In this document: positions 55,624-64,000 of the stretch, one piece after another
How positions within the stretch are numbered: position 1 is the first letter of the stretch
How the letters are laid out: the number at the start of each line of letters is the position of its first letter
Source: Rhodoferax sp. U11-2br
GTDB lineage: Bacteria > Pseudomonadota > Gammaproteobacteria > Burkholderiales > Burkholderiaceae_C
Assembly (NCBI RefSeq): GCF_018619435.1
Contig: NZ_JAHFZF010000027.1
Span: forward strand, 1-64,000
Reading direction: 5' to 3'
DNA length: 64,000 bases
Translations under genes and position numbers: made by a program
The notes under the pieces: generated by a model
What the model saw: only the letters and a program-made list of their open reading frames with translations
Told to the model about the DNA's origin: nothing
The model's database searches: none

Positions 55624-58530
55624 ATGGCACTGCACACCCCAGAGCAAGCTCATACCGCCCTGTCACTCCCGCCCCAGCCCATCAGCGAAGAAGTGCTGAT
55701 CGAGAAATACAGCAAAGGTGATGAACGCAGCATTGCCGACGTCAACCTGCGGGTGGCGCGCGCTTTGGCCAGCGTGGAGCAGCCTGAGCAGCAAAAACTC
55801 TGGGAAGGCAAGTTTCTGGAGGCATTACAAGCCGGTTTCCTGCCCGCAGGCCGCATTCAGTCGGCCGCTGGCACCACCTTGTCGGCCACGCTGATCAATT
55901 GTTTTGTGCAACCCGTGGGTGACTCGATAGCCCATGTGGAAGATGGCCACCCCGGCATCTACACCGCCCTGACCGAAGCTGCTGAGACCATGCGCCGCGG
56001 TGGCGGTGTGGGTTATGACTTCTCACGCATCCGCCCGCGTGGCGCCTGGGTGGGCAGCACCCAAAGCAGCGCCTCCGGCCCGGTGAGTTACATGCGGGTG
56101 TTTGACCGCTCATGTGAAACCGTGGAGTCCGCCGGTGCACGCCGTGGCGCCCAGATGGGTGTGCTGCGCTGCGACCACCCGGACATCGAAGAATTCATCC
56201 ACGCAAAAGACAAAGGCGACCTGAAAAACTTCAACATTTCGGTCGGTGTCACCGACGAATTCATGCAGGCCGTGCAGGCCGATGGCGACTTCACGCTGGT
56301 GCACCGGGCCGAACCGGGTGTGCCCCAAAAAGAAGGTGGCGCTTACCAAAACAAGGACACCGGCATCTGGGTCTACCGCAAACTCAAAGCCCGCACCCTG
56401 TGGGACCAGATCATGCGCTCCACCTACGACCATGCCGAACCCGGCGTGTTGTTTTTGGACCAGATCAACCGCGACAACAACCTGTCGTATTGCGAAACCA
56501 TTGCCAGCACCAACCCCTGTGCTGAGCAGCCGCTGCCGCCTTATGGCTGCTGCTGCCTGGGCTCGATTGACCTGACACGTTTTGTGCGCAAACCGTTCAC
56601 CGGCAAAGCCAGCTTTGATGAAGCCGGTTTTGCGGCCGTGGCCCGCGTGGCTGTGCGTATGCTCGACAACGTGTTGGAGGCCACCGTCTGGCCCCTGCCC
56701 CAGCAACAACACGAAGCCGCCAGCAAACGCCGCGTGGGCCTGGGTTTCACCGGTCTGGGCGACACCCTGGTGATGTTGAACCTGCGTTACGACACCCAGC
56801 AAGCACGCGACATGGCACAACGCATCTCGATCCTGATGCGCGACACCGCTTACGAAGCATCTGCCGATCTGGCACAAGAGCGCGGTGCCTTCCCTCTGTT
56901 TAATGCCGACCTGTTCTTGAGCGGCCAGACCTTTGCCTCGCGTCTGCCAGCCAGCCTGAAAGACCGCATCCGCAAGACTGGCCTGCGCAACTCGCACCTG
57001 CTGTCGATTGCCCCCACCGGCACCATCAGCCTGGCATTTGCCGACAACGCCAGCAATGGCATCGAGCCCGCCTTCAGCTGGACCTATACCCGCAAAAAAC
57101 GCATGCCCGACGGCAGCTTCAAGGAATACGCGGTGGAAGACCACGCCTGGCGCCTGTTCCGCCACCTCAAGGGCGAGGACACACCACTGACCCCGGCCTT
57201 TGTCACCGCGCTGGAGATGAGCGCTCAAGCCCACGAGGAAATGGTGGCTGCGGTGGCACCGTACATCGACACCGCGATCTCCAAAACCGTCAACGTGCCC
57301 GCCGACTACCCCTACGAAGACTTCCAGGACCTGTACACCGCGGCCTGGAAATCGGGCCTCAAGGGTCTGGCCACCTACCGGCCCAACAGTGTGCTGGGCT
57401 CGGTGCTGAGTGTCACCCCCAGTGCGCCCGCCGTGACCAAGCCTTTACAAATCGACAGCGCCAACCACCGTCTGGCGCTGGACCGCCTGCCCGCACCGGT
57501 GCTCTCCAGCCTGCGCTGGCCTGGTCGCCCGCAGTTGCCGGGCGGCAACTCGGCCTGGACCTTCATGGTGCACCACCCGTTTGGTGACTTTGCGCTGTTC
57601 ATTGGTGAACTCTCGCCCGAAGAAGGTGGCGCACCGCAGCCGTTTGAAGTCTGGATCAATGGCTCTGACCAACCCCGTGGCCTGGGTGCTCTGGCCAAAA
57701 CCCTGTCGATGGACCTGCGCGCCAACGACCCGGCCTGGTTACAACTCAAGCTCGACGCCCTGGCCACGGTGAGTGAAGAACACACCTTCGACATGCCTTT
57801 CCCGCCCCATGGCGAAAAACGCATGTTCCCGGGTGTGGTGGCCGCCACCGCTGCAGTGATCCGCTGGCGTTGCGAGCAACTGGCGGCCAACGCCAAGTTG
57901 CGTACCAGCGAAGCTAAACCCGCCTACACCCCGGTGATTGATGCGATGTTCAGCCGGGGTGAACCCCAAACCGGCACCTCTGGCACCCTGGCCTGGTCGG
58001 TCGACGTCGAGAACCCGGCCACCAGCGAAGCCTTCACGGTGACCTTGAAAGAAGTGAACCTGCCCAGCCCAGACGGTGGTGTGGTGACACGCCCCTGTGC
58101 GGTCGGTTTCAGCGGCAACTACCCCAAAGCCATGGATGGCTTGGCGCGTCTGCTCTCCTTGGACATGCGGGTGATTGACCCGGCCTGGATTGGCATGAAA
58201 CTGCGCAAGTTGTTGAACTACGCAGAACCCCTGGGGCACTTCATGGCCTTTGTGCCGGGCCTGCCCAACAACGAGCGCCGCCAGCAAGTGTGGCCCTCTA
58301 CCGTGGCCTACATCGCCCGCCTGATCATTCACCGCTACGCGATGCTGGGCATCCTCAACGAGGAAGGTTTCCCGCTGCGCGACATGGGTGTGCTCGATAC
58401 ACCAGAAACCAAGGAAGCCAGCCACACCATGGCCGGCAAACCTTGCCCCGAGTGTGGCAACGCCACCGTCATCCACAAAGATGGCTGTGATTTCTGCACC
58501 GCTTGCGGCTACGTGGGTCAGTGCGGTTAA
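55624..58530 (+). CDS. nrdJ: Adenosylcobalamin-dependent (class II) ribonucleotide reductase
   Basis: 968 residues. The reductase barrel (about 20-620) has [20 protein letters not shown] for the substrate site and [12 protein letters not shown]. It needs vitamin B12 rather than oxygen to make its radical, so it works with or without oxygen. Two tandem copies of an about 30-residue element (near 685-715 and 835-862; [16 protein letters not shown] and [16 protein letters not shown]) show an internal duplication of a TSCPD-like domain. The C-terminus is a zinc-ribbon-like CPEC...CDFCTAC that may supply the reducing thiols. The leader has an NrdR box pair; no cobalamin riboswitch was seen. Confidence 0.95.
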   Translation: MALHTPEQAHTALSLPPQPISEEVLIEKYSKGDERSIADVNLRVARALASVEQPEQQKLWEGKFLEALQAGFLPAGRIQSAAGTTLSATLINCFVQPVGDSIAHVEDGHPGIYTALTEAAETMRRGGGVGYDFSRIRPRGAWVGSTQSSASGPVSYMRVFDRSCETVESAGARRGAQMGVLRCDHPDIEEFIHAKDKGDLKNFNISVGVTDEFMQAVQADGDFTLVHRAEPGVPQKEGGAYQNKDTGIWVYRKLKARTLWDQIMRSTYDHAEPGVLFLDQINRDNNLSYCETIASTNPCAEQPLPPYGCCCLGSIDLTRFVRKPFTGKASFDEAGFAAVARVAVRMLDNVLEATVWPLPQQQHEAASKRRVGLGFTGLGDTLVMLNLRYDTQQARDMAQRISILMRDTAYEASADLAQERGAFPLFNADLFLSGQTFASRLPASLKDRIRKTGLRNSHLLSIAPTGTISLAFADNASNGIEPAFSWTYTRKKRMPDGSFKEYAVEDHAWRLFRHLKGEDTPLTPAFVTALEMSAQAHEEMVAAVAPYIDTAISKTVNVPADYPYEDFQDLYTAAWKSGLKGLATYRPNSVLGSVLSVTPSAPAVTKPLQIDSANHRLALDRLPAPVLSSLRWPGRPQLPGGNSAWTFMVHHPFGDFALFIGELSPEEGGAPQPFEVWINGSDQPRGLGALAKTLSMDLRANDPAWLQLKLDALATVSEEHTFDMPFPPHGEKRMFPGVVAATAAVIRWRCEQLAANAKLRTSEAKPAYTPVIDAMFSRGEPQTGTSGTLAWSVDVENPATSEAFTVTLKEVNLPSPDGGVVTRPCAVGFSGNYPKAMDGLARLLSLDMRVIDPAWIGMKLRKLLNYAEPLGHFMAFVPGLPNNERRQQVWPSTVAYIARLIIHRYAMLGILNEEGFPLRDMGVLDTPETKEASHTMAGKPCPECGNATVIHKDGCDFCTACGYVGQCG

Positions 58531-58542
58531 GCTGATAACAAC

Positions 58543-58563
58543 AAAGGGCCCTTGAGGCCCTTT
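58543..58563 (+). terminator. Hairpin after nrdJ
   Basis: Stem AAAGGGCC / GGCCCTTT with a short loop, directly after the nrdJ stop. The T-run is short, so the second hairpin may be the main terminator. Confidence 0.6.
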
Positions 58564-58572
58564 GTCTGCAAG

Positions 58573-58602
58573 AAAAACAGCCCCTTTTGGGGCTGTTTTC
58601 TT
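58573..58602. terminator. Bidirectional terminator between nrdJ and uspA-type gene
   Basis: Stem AAAACAGCCCC / GGGGCTGTTTT with loop TTTT, flanked by A and T runs. It serves the convergent nrdJ and universal stress genes. Confidence 0.85.
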
Positions 58603-59040
58603 TTAGTCGCGCATCACCAGCACCGGCAGTTTGGTGTGAGACAAAACGGCCTGGGCCACGCTGCCAAGCACCAGCTTCTCAAACCCGCTGCGGCCATGCG
58701 ATCCCATCACGATCAGGTCAGCCTTGAGTGACTGGCCCGCTTCGACAATGCCGCGCCAGGCGGTATGGGCCTCAATGACCGAGGTGTCCACCTTCACACC
58801 GGAGGCGGCCAGGCTTTCCTTGGCTGCATGCACGGCGGCATTGGCCTCGGCGGTCGCGGCACTCAGATACTCGGCCTGTCCGTAGGCAAAGTCGGTACCC
58901 ACCCCGGTGAACGGGTACGGGTCAATGACGTAGATGACCGTCACCGTGCTGTCAAAGGCTTTGGCCAGTTCGGTGGCCTTGCCAACCGCCACTTGGGAGG
59001 TGCTTGAACCATCCACGGGAACCAGAATGTGCTTGAACAT
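58603..59040 (-). CDS. Universal stress protein (UspA family)
   Basis: 145 residues with the ATP-binding UspA signature GSHGRSGFEKLVLGSVAQ near the C-terminus and VPVDGSSTS at the start. These small cytoplasmic proteins accumulate under stress or energy limitation. AAGGAG lies 8 bases upstream of the ATG. It follows the por operon after 44 bases and could be the last gene of that transcript. Confidence 0.9.
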   Translation of the reverse strand: MFKHILVPVDGSSTSQVAVGKATELAKAFDSTVTVIYVIDPYPFTGVGTDFAYGQAEYLSAATAEANAAVHAAKESLAASGVKVDTSVIEAHTAWRGIVEAGQSLKADLIVMGSHGRSGFEKLVLGSVAQAVLSHTKLPVLVMRD

Positions 59041-59084
59041 GAAATACTCCTTCTCAAAATCGGCTCATGTCATTGTGCGTCAAT

Positions 59085-60710
59085 TCAGACCTCCTCCGGC
59101 ACCATTTTGATAGCACCGCAGGGGCACTCTGACACACAAATGCCGCAGCCCTTGCAGTAGTCGTAATTGAATTCGAAGCCTTTGCCCGGGCCCAGTTTGA
59201 CCACCGCGTTATCGGGGCAAACACCGTAGCAGTTGTCACACTCAAAGCAGTTGCCACAGGACAGGCAGCGCCGGGCTTCAAACAGGGCATTGGTTTCATC
59301 CAACCCACCTTGCACCTCCTCAAAGGTGGACTGCCGGCGGATGATGTCGAGCACCGGGCGCACCGTCTTGGGGGCGTCGCTGTAGTACCAGGTGTTGAGC
59401 TTGTCATAAGTGGCCACGCTGTGTTTAGGCGGTGCCACATAGGTCTCACCCTTGAGCCAGGCGTCGATGTTGCGCGCGGCTTTTTTGCCGTGGCCAATGG
59501 CCACCGTGACATTGCGCTCAGCGGGCACCATGTCGCCCCCGGCAAAAATGCCGGCGTGGCCGGTCATCATATGTGGATTGACCTGCACCACACCGTCCTG
59601 CACCACCAGACCCGGCACTTTCTCGATCAGCGACAGATCCACGTCCTGTCCCAGCGCCAGCACCACCGAGTCGGCTTCCAGGGTCTCGAACTCGCCCGTG
59701 GGTTGCGGAAAACCCTTGTCGTCGAGCACCATTTTTTCGACCGTGATGGAGGCGTCCCCAGCCTGTTTGATGGTGGAGAGCCACTTGATCAGAACCCCTT
59801 CCTGCAGCGCTTCCTCGACCTCAAAATCGTGTGCGGGCATTTTTTCGCGGTTGCGCCGGTAAACGATGATGGACTCGGTGGCACCCAGCCGTTTGGCGGT
59901 GCGCGCCACGTCGATGGCGGTGTTGCCACCGCCGTAGATCACCACTTTGCGGCCCAGCAGCGGTTTATCTTCCCCCTCCATCGATCGCAGCACCGACACC
60001 GCATCGAGCACATGGGCCGAGTCGCCGGCCGGGATGTAGGCGCGTTTGGCGATGTGGGCGCCCACCGCCAGAAACACCGCGTCAAAACCGCCGTCTTGTT
60101 TGGCCTGCAACACGTCAGTGACCTTGGTGTTGTACTGGATGGTCACGCCCAGATCCACCACCCGCTGAACTTCGTCGTCGAGCACCTGGCGCGGCAGACG
60201 GTACTGCGGAATACCAAAACGCATCATGCCGCCCGGCAAGGGACCGGCCTCAAACACCGTGACCGCATGGCCTAGGCGTGCCAGATGGTAGGCAGCGGAC
60301 AGGCCCGATGGCCCGGCGCCCACCACCAGTACTTTCTTGCCACTGGCCGCCGCTGGTGCGGCAAATTTCCAGCCCTGGGCAATCGCCTGGTCACCCAGGA
60401 AATGCTCCACCGAGTTGATGCCCACGGCCGCGTCGAGCTGGCCGCGGTTGCAGGCCCCCTCGCAGGTGTGGTAACAGACCCGGCCCATGATGGCCGGAAA
60501 CGGGTTGTCTTCGACCAAGGTGCGCCAAGCGGCCTCGTAATTGCCCGACTCAGCATGGAACAGCCAGGCCTGGATGTTTTCACCCGCCGGGCACTCGTGG
60601 CTGCACGGGGGGATGCGGTTCAGATAAACCGGGCGCGAGGTGCGCCAGGAACCGGTGTGGTTGGCCAGCGAACTGCCGACGTCCAGCGTGATGGCAAAGG
60701 GTTTTTGCAT
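59085..60710 (-). CDS. FAD/NAD(P)-binding oxidoreductase fused to a 2[4Fe-4S] ferredoxin (Por-associated)
   Basis: 541 residues in three parts. Residues about 30-110 form a GltD-type N-terminal iron-sulfur domain with CSHECPAGE and CYHTCEGACN. Residues about 120-430 form the FAD/NAD(P) two-dinucleotide domain (VVGAGPSGLSAAYHL for FAD, IYGGGNTAIDVA for NAD(P)). Residues about 470-541 hold eight-Cys ferredoxin motifs (CLSCGNCFECDNCYGVCP and CKGCGICVSECPCG). The last part resembles the delta subunit of pyruvate:ferredoxin oxidoreductase. It lies 3 bases after porB, so it likely carries electrons from pyruvate oxidation to NAD(P)+ (or the reverse). Confidence 0.88.
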   Translation of the reverse strand: MQKPFAITLDVGSSLANHTGSWRTSRPVYLNRIPPCSHECPAGENIQAWLFHAESGNYEAAWRTLVEDNPFPAIMGRVCYHTCEGACNRGQLDAAVGINSVEHFLGDQAIAQGWKFAAPAAASGKKVLVVGAGPSGLSAAYHLARLGHAVTVFEAGPLPGGMMRFGIPQYRLPRQVLDDEVQRVVDLGVTIQYNTKVTDVLQAKQDGGFDAVFLAVGAHIAKRAYIPAGDSAHVLDAVSVLRSMEGEDKPLLGRKVVIYGGGNTAIDVARTAKRLGATESIIVYRRNREKMPAHDFEVEEALQEGVLIKWLSTIKQAGDASITVEKMVLDDKGFPQPTGEFETLEADSVVLALGQDVDLSLIEKVPGLVVQDGVVQVNPHMMTGHAGIFAGGDMVPAERNVTVAIGHGKKAARNIDAWLKGETYVAPPKHSVATYDKLNTWYYSDAPKTVRPVLDIIRRQSTFEEVQGGLDETNALFEARRCLSCGNCFECDNCYGVCPDNAVVKLGPGKGFEFNYDYCKGCGICVSECPCGAIKMVPEEV

Positions 60711-60713
60711 GAT

Positions 60714-61718
60714 TTACCTCAGCTCATTGGTTTCCAACAGGCCAAAACGGCGGATATTGCGGTCAGCCCGCGCCTGCAAACGGGCCAGTGTGGCCACGTC
60801 CGGGTGTTTGCCAAACAGATGGGCAAAACGTTTTTGCGGTTGCAAATAGTCTTCCACCGGCACTTGGCGGCGGATCTTGGCCACGCCGGTGACTTCACCA
60901 CGTTCCGCCTCAAACACTGGAAACACACCACTCTCCACCGCCAGCCGGGCGAGTTTGATGGTGTCGTGTGAGGCTGCCCCCCAGCCCAGCGGACAGGGCA
61001 CAAAAATGTGGATGTAGCGCGCGCCATGGATCGACATCGCCTTGGTGACCTTGTATTCCAGGTCACGCAGATCCGCCACGGTGGCTGTTGCCACATAGGG
61101 AATCTCATGCGCCATGGCAATTTGTGGCACGTTTTTGCCTTGGCCAAAGTCGTTGCCCGGGTGCTCACCAATCGCCATGGTGGTGGCGGTACGCGCCGCC
61201 GGTGGTGTGGCGCTGCTGCGTTGCACCCCGGTGTTCATGTAGGCCTCGTTGTCATAACAGATGTAGAGCACATCGTCGTTGCGTTCAAACATGCCTGACA
61301 GACAGCCAAAACCGATGTCGGTGGTGCCGCCGTCCCCACCCTGCGCCACCACCCGCACATCGCTGCGGCCTTTGGCTTTCATCGCAGCGGCAATGCCGGT
61401 GGCCACCGCTGCGGCATTGCCAAACAGCGAGTGGATCCAAGGCATCTGCCAGGAGGTTTCCGGGTAGGGGGTGGAAAACACCTCGAGGCAGCCGGTGGCA
61501 TTGGCCGCAATCAGCTGCCCCTTGGTGGCCGCCATGGCGGCGTCGATGGCGTAGCGGGCGCCCAGCGCCTCACCACAACCCTGGCAGGCGCGGTGGCCTG
61601 AATTGAGCGAATTGCTGCGCTGCACATTGGCCTGCACACTGCGCTGCTCCGCCGACAGCAGTCGGTTGCCCACGGTAAAGGTGCCGGTCTGGTAGAACTT
61701 GACCTGTGTTTGTTCCAT
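60714..61718 (-). CDS. porB: 2-oxoacid (pyruvate):ferredoxin oxidoreductase beta subunit
   Basis: 334 residues. The thiamine diphosphate/Mg motif GDGGTTDIG with NEAYMNTG downstream and Cys residues for a [4Fe-4S] cluster (CQGCGEALGAR, ATGCLEV, and PCPLGWG) are typical of PorB. With the alpha and gamma subunits it oxidises pyruvate and CoA to acetyl-CoA and CO2, reducing ferredoxin. Pyruvate is the most likely substrate by family resemblance, but other 2-oxoacids are possible. Confidence 0.92.
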   Translation of the reverse strand: MEQTQVKFYQTGTFTVGNRLLSAEQRSVQANVQRSNSLNSGHRACQGCGEALGARYAIDAAMAATKGQLIAANATGCLEVFSTPYPETSWQMPWIHSLFGNAAAVATGIAAAMKAKGRSDVRVVAQGGDGGTTDIGFGCLSGMFERNDDVLYICYDNEAYMNTGVQRSSATPPAARTATTMAIGEHPGNDFGQGKNVPQIAMAHEIPYVATATVADLRDLEYKVTKAMSIHGARYIHIFVPCPLGWGAASHDTIKLARLAVESGVFPVFEAERGEVTGVAKIRRQVPVEDYLQPQKRFAHLFGKHPDVATLARLQARADRNIRRFGLLETNELR

Positions 61719-61739
61719 GATCTTGCCTTCTTGGAGGTT

Positions 61740-62993
61740 TCAGGACAGACGGGTGTGGACCGTACCCAGGTCACGCAGCACACCCTCGGCCACCGGGCCA
61801 GAGCGCCGGTGGGCTTTTTCGCGGTCCAGCACGCGGTTGACCACCGCCCAGTCCAGATCCAGAAAAGTGAGCAGATCAAGCTTGTCCGACATGGCCTGCA
61901 GCAACAATTTATTCACAGAATCCTTGGTGATGGCGCGCCCACCCAGCCCCGCCACCACGGTGTAGACCGGCTGCGGGCGGTTGCGCACCGCGCTGCGTAC
62001 ATCGCGCGACACAATGCCACCCACCCCCACGGCAAAACACTTCTCAATGACCACCACACGCTCGGCCCGCACCGTGGCATCGCGGATGGCCGAGATCGGG
62101 AACGGCCGGTACGAGGTGATGCCTAGTACACCGACCTTGTGCCCCTGGGCGCGTAAATCGTCCACGGTGTCCTTGATGGTGCCCAGCACCGAACCCAGCG
62201 CAATCACGATGGTGTCGGCGTCTTCTGTTTGGTAGGTCTTGATCAAGCCACCCGAATCACGCCCAAAGATTGCTTTGAATTCTGTAGCAACCTGTGGAAT
62301 CAGATCAAGGGCTTGCATCTGTTTGGCATGGGCCAGGTAACGCACCTCGGTGAAGGCTTCGGGCCCGACCATCGCGCCAATCGTGACCGGGTCGCTGGGG
62401 TCCAGCACCTGGCGTGGCTCATAAGGCGGCAAAAATTTGTCCACCTGCGCCTGGTCCGGCATGTCGACCCGCTCATAAGCGTGGGTCAGGATAAAACCAT
62501 CCATACACACCATCACCGGCAAAGAGAGTTCCTCGGCAATGCGAAACGCCTGGATGTGCAGGTCCAGCGCCTCCTGGTTGGTCTCGGCAAACAGCTGCAA
62601 CCAGCCGGCGTCGCGCATGCTCATGCTGTCGGTGTGGTCGTTCCAGATGTTGATCGGCGCGCCGATGGCGCGGTTGGCCACCGTCATCACAATCGGCAGC
62701 CCCAAGCCCGAGGCGTTGTAGACCGCCTCGGCCATGAACAGCAGGCCCTGGCTGGCGGTCGCGGTGTAGGAACGCGCCCCGGCAGCCGAGGAGCCAATCG
62801 CCACACTGAGTGCAGCAAATTCAGACTCGACGTTGATGAACTCACAGCCCTTGAGCTCACCAGATTTCACCAGCTCACCCAGCCCTTCAACGATGTGGGT
62901 TTGCGGGGAAATCGGGTAGGCGCAGATCACTTCCGGGCGGCTCAGTGCCACCGCCTGCGCCACGGCATGGGAGCCTTCACATTGTTCAAGCAT
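61740..62993 (-). CDS. porA: 2-oxoacid (pyruvate):ferredoxin oxidoreductase alpha subunit
   Basis: 417 residues with the PorA pyrimidine-binding domain (AYPISPQTHIVE near residue 25, then EFAALSVAIGSSAAGARSYT) and the C-terminal transketolase-like domain. It overlaps the gamma subunit gene by 8 bases and precedes porB by 21. Residues about 226-241 (LDLIPQVATEFKAI) are encoded by a probable degenerate copy of the dispersed repeat. It works as an oxygen-sensitive complex with the gamma, beta and ferredoxin-like parts. Confidence 0.93.
   Translation of the reverse strand: MLEQCEGSHAVAQAVALSRPEVICAYPISPQTHIVEGLGELVKSGELKGCEFINVESEFAALSVAIGSSAAGARSYTATASQGLLFMAEAVYNASGLGLPIVMTVANRAIGAPINIWNDHTDSMSMRDAGWLQLFAETNQEALDLHIQAFRIAEELSLPVMVCMDGFILTHAYERVDMPDQAQVDKFLPPYEPRQVLDPSDPVTIGAMVGPEAFTEVRYLAHAKQMQALDLIPQVATEFKAIFGRDSGGLIKTYQTEDADTIVIALGSVLGTIKDTVDDLRAQGHKVGVLGITSYRPFPISAIRDATVRAERVVVIEKCFAVGVGGIVSRDVRSAVRNRPQPVYTVVAGLGGRAITKDSVNKLLLQAMSDKLDLLTFLDLDWAVVNRVLDREKAHRRSGPVAEGVLRDLGTVHTRLS
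62271..62317 (+). repeat. Probable degenerate dispersed mini-repeat inside porA
   Basis: The plus strand shows TTTGAATTCTGTAGCAACC, then ATCAGATCAAGGGCTTGC. It matches the 5669 copy (ATGAATTGTTTAGCTAC, ATAAGGGC). It encodes PorA residues about 226-241 in frame. Confidence 0.45.
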
Positions 62994-63576
62994 CTTGTGT
63001 CTCCTTGACCTGTTGTTGCTGCAGCATCACGCTCTCAAACGCCTCTTTGGCAGCGGCCTGGTTGCCCTTGGCCACAACACCAGAAAACTTCTGGTCAATC
63101 GCCTTGAGCACCGCATCCAGCGAGATCAGGCCACACAGGGCGGCAAACGCCCCGAGCAAAGGCACATTGGGCAGCGGACGGCCCACATGTTTCACCGCCA
63201 GCTCACTCGCAGGCACCAGCAACAGGCGCTCAGGGCGAAACCCTTTGACGAACTCCTCCAGCCCCATTTCGTTGAAACTGCGGGTGGTGTTGATCAAGAT
63301 ATAACCGTCCGTCTTGAGGCCACCAAACACATCCACCTGATGTAACAAGGTGGGGTCTTGGATGATGATGGCATCGGGCTGCATGATGGGTTCACGCAAG
63401 CGGATCTCCTTGTCATCCATCCGGCAGAACGCCACCACTGGAGCGCCGGTACGCTCCGAACCAAAACTGGGGAAAGCCTGTGCATGGCGTCCGCCCAGAA
63501 AGGCTGCGATCGACAACATCTCGGCACCGGTGACCACCCCTTGGCCGCCACGGCCATGGATACGAACCTGAAACAT
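62986..63576 (-). CDS. porC: 2-oxoacid (pyruvate):ferredoxin oxidoreductase gamma subunit
   Basis: 196 residues from ATG at 63576, with GAGGAG 7 bases upstream; a longer frame back to 63633 is not needed. The PorC signature GRGGQGVVTGAEML lies at residues about 8-21, followed by SFGSERTGAPV. It is the first gene of the operon porC-porA-porB-flavoprotein. The gamma subunit completes the CoA-binding part of the enzyme. A perfect FNR box lies 95 bases upstream. Confidence 0.92.
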   Translation of the reverse strand: MFQVRIHGRGGQGVVTGAEMLSIAAFLGGRHAQAFPSFGSERTGAPVVAFCRMDDKEIRLREPIMQPDAIIIQDPTLLHQVDVFGGLKTDGYILINTTRSFNEMGLEEFVKGFRPERLLLVPASELAVKHVGRPLPNVPLLGAFAALCGLISLDAVLKAIDQKFSGVVAKGNQAAAKEAFESVMLQQQQVKETQDA

Positions 63577-63664
63577 GAGTTGCTCCTCAAATATGCTTTT
63601 TGGCCAACCAATCTCGGTTGGTTTTTTGCACAACGCAATTTAGATTCGTATAGCAAAATTTGTA

Positions 63665-63678
63665 TTGATGCACATCAA
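63665..63678. promoter_or_regulatory. FNR box upstream of the por operon
   Basis: TTGAT-GCAC-ATCAA matches the FNR consensus at all ten defined positions. For porC on the minus strand, a -10-like TAAATT at 63642-63637 lies at the distance expected for a class II FNR promoter (site near -41.5), giving a start near 63630. The divergent hemerythrin gene may share it. Confidence 0.75.
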
Positions 63679-63791
63679 AGACAACTGACAAGCGACTTGT
63701 CAGGCCAGAACCTCCCATTCGTGTGATGTGGGTCAAATCTCCTCAAGCGCATGTGTTTATGCTCGCGGCTTCGTTGAAAAAAGGAATCGGT

Positions 63792-64000
63792 ATGGCAGAG
63801 TTGCGGTGGTCGGAGAGTTTTGAGATGGGTGTGCCGGTAATGGATCAGACCCATGAGGAATTTATCGATTTGCTGGCGCAAGTTGTGCAGGCAAACGATG
63901 CGCAATTGATGGCGCTTTGGACCGCCCTGGTTGAACACACCGAGAGCCACTTTGCACGCGAAGATCGCTGGATGAAAGACACCGGTTTTTCCGCCAACAA
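63792..64000 (+). CDS. Hemerythrin-domain protein, C-terminus beyond the window
   Basis: The frame from ATG at 63792 (MAELRWSESFEMGVPVMDQT) stays open to the window end, 69 codons. The HEEF and HTESHF-N-REDRWM pattern gives the first diiron His/Glu ligands of bacterial hemerythrins, which bind oxygen or NO at a non-haem diiron site. A GGAAT-type site is upstream; an in-frame ATG at 63759 is a less likely start. It is divergent from the por operon and may serve oxygen sensing, delivery or protection. Partial, so full architecture is unknown. Confidence 0.85.
   Translation, partial: MAELRWSESFEMGVPVMDQTHEEFIDLLAQVVQANDAQLMALWTALVEHTESHFAREDRWMKDTGFSAN

Overview
The window looks like chromosomal DNA of a facultatively anaerobic betaproteobacterium of the Burkholderiales, most likely a Rhodoferax-like member of the Comamonadaceae. 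The evidence is the high-GC coding style, the EpsA/B/L/D/E/F/G plus exosortase B (XrtB) polysaccharide locus, a BktB-type thiolase, a cNor cluster of norCBQ-x-D-dnr form, and copies of a short dispersed repeat ending AAGGGCTAGAGGC that I associate with Comamonadaceae. The genus assignment is an inference.

Layout. 1-14169 (minus strand) is one long exopolysaccharide operon: epsA regulator, epsB priming transferase, epsL, epsD, epsE, epsF, epsG, xrtB, epsI, gmd, fcl, a family-4 glycosyltransferase, a flippase, and the start of one more membrane protein cut by the window edge. The leftmost 1.6 kb is clearly AT-richer than the rest. 14510-16708 holds a PEP-CTERM protein (a probable XrtB substrate), a stand-alone cyclic-nucleotide-binding protein and a second EpsA-type LuxR regulator. 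The first two genes share a TAGTCC-N4-GGACTA dyad placed directly against the -35 element. 16717-34250 is mostly housekeeping: rhomboid protease, tRNA-Ser(GGA), a lone LivJ-type binding protein, pepA-holC, lptF-lptG, cysB, methionine aminotransferase, a 5'-nucleotidase lipoprotein, a hybrid histidine kinase, rluA-type synthase, an HPF-like factor, an SDR, bktB and an FAH-family hydrolase. 34411-37243 has two divergent pyrophosphatases, soluble Ppa and the K+-independent H+-pumping HppA. 37295-41049 has a DCC protein, a thioredoxin-like protein, YbiB and a chemoreceptor.

41349-63576 is strongly tied to anaerobic life: moaA-mobA-moeA (molybdenum cofactor), an NmrA/AraC pair, nnrS divergent from norCBQ-polyferredoxin-norD-dnr (nitric oxide reduction), a B12-dependent class II ribonucleotide reductase behind a pair of NrdR boxes, a universal stress protein, and a pyruvate:ferredoxin-type oxidoreductase operon (gamma, alpha, beta, and a flavoprotein-ferredoxin fusion) behind a perfect FNR box. 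A hemerythrin-domain protein starts at the right edge and is cut off.

The observations most worth following are (i) the EpsA2/cNMP/PEP-CTERM mini-regulon with its shared operator, (ii) the dispersed palindromic repeat, which appears in-frame inside moeA, ybiB, pepA and probably porA, (iii) the cluster of three FNR/DNR-like boxes between nnrS and norC, (iv) the NrdR box pair with 31-bp centre spacing, and (v) the FNR-controlled por operon with its unusual flavoprotein-ferredoxin subunit. No CRISPR array, prophage or complete insertion sequence was seen.
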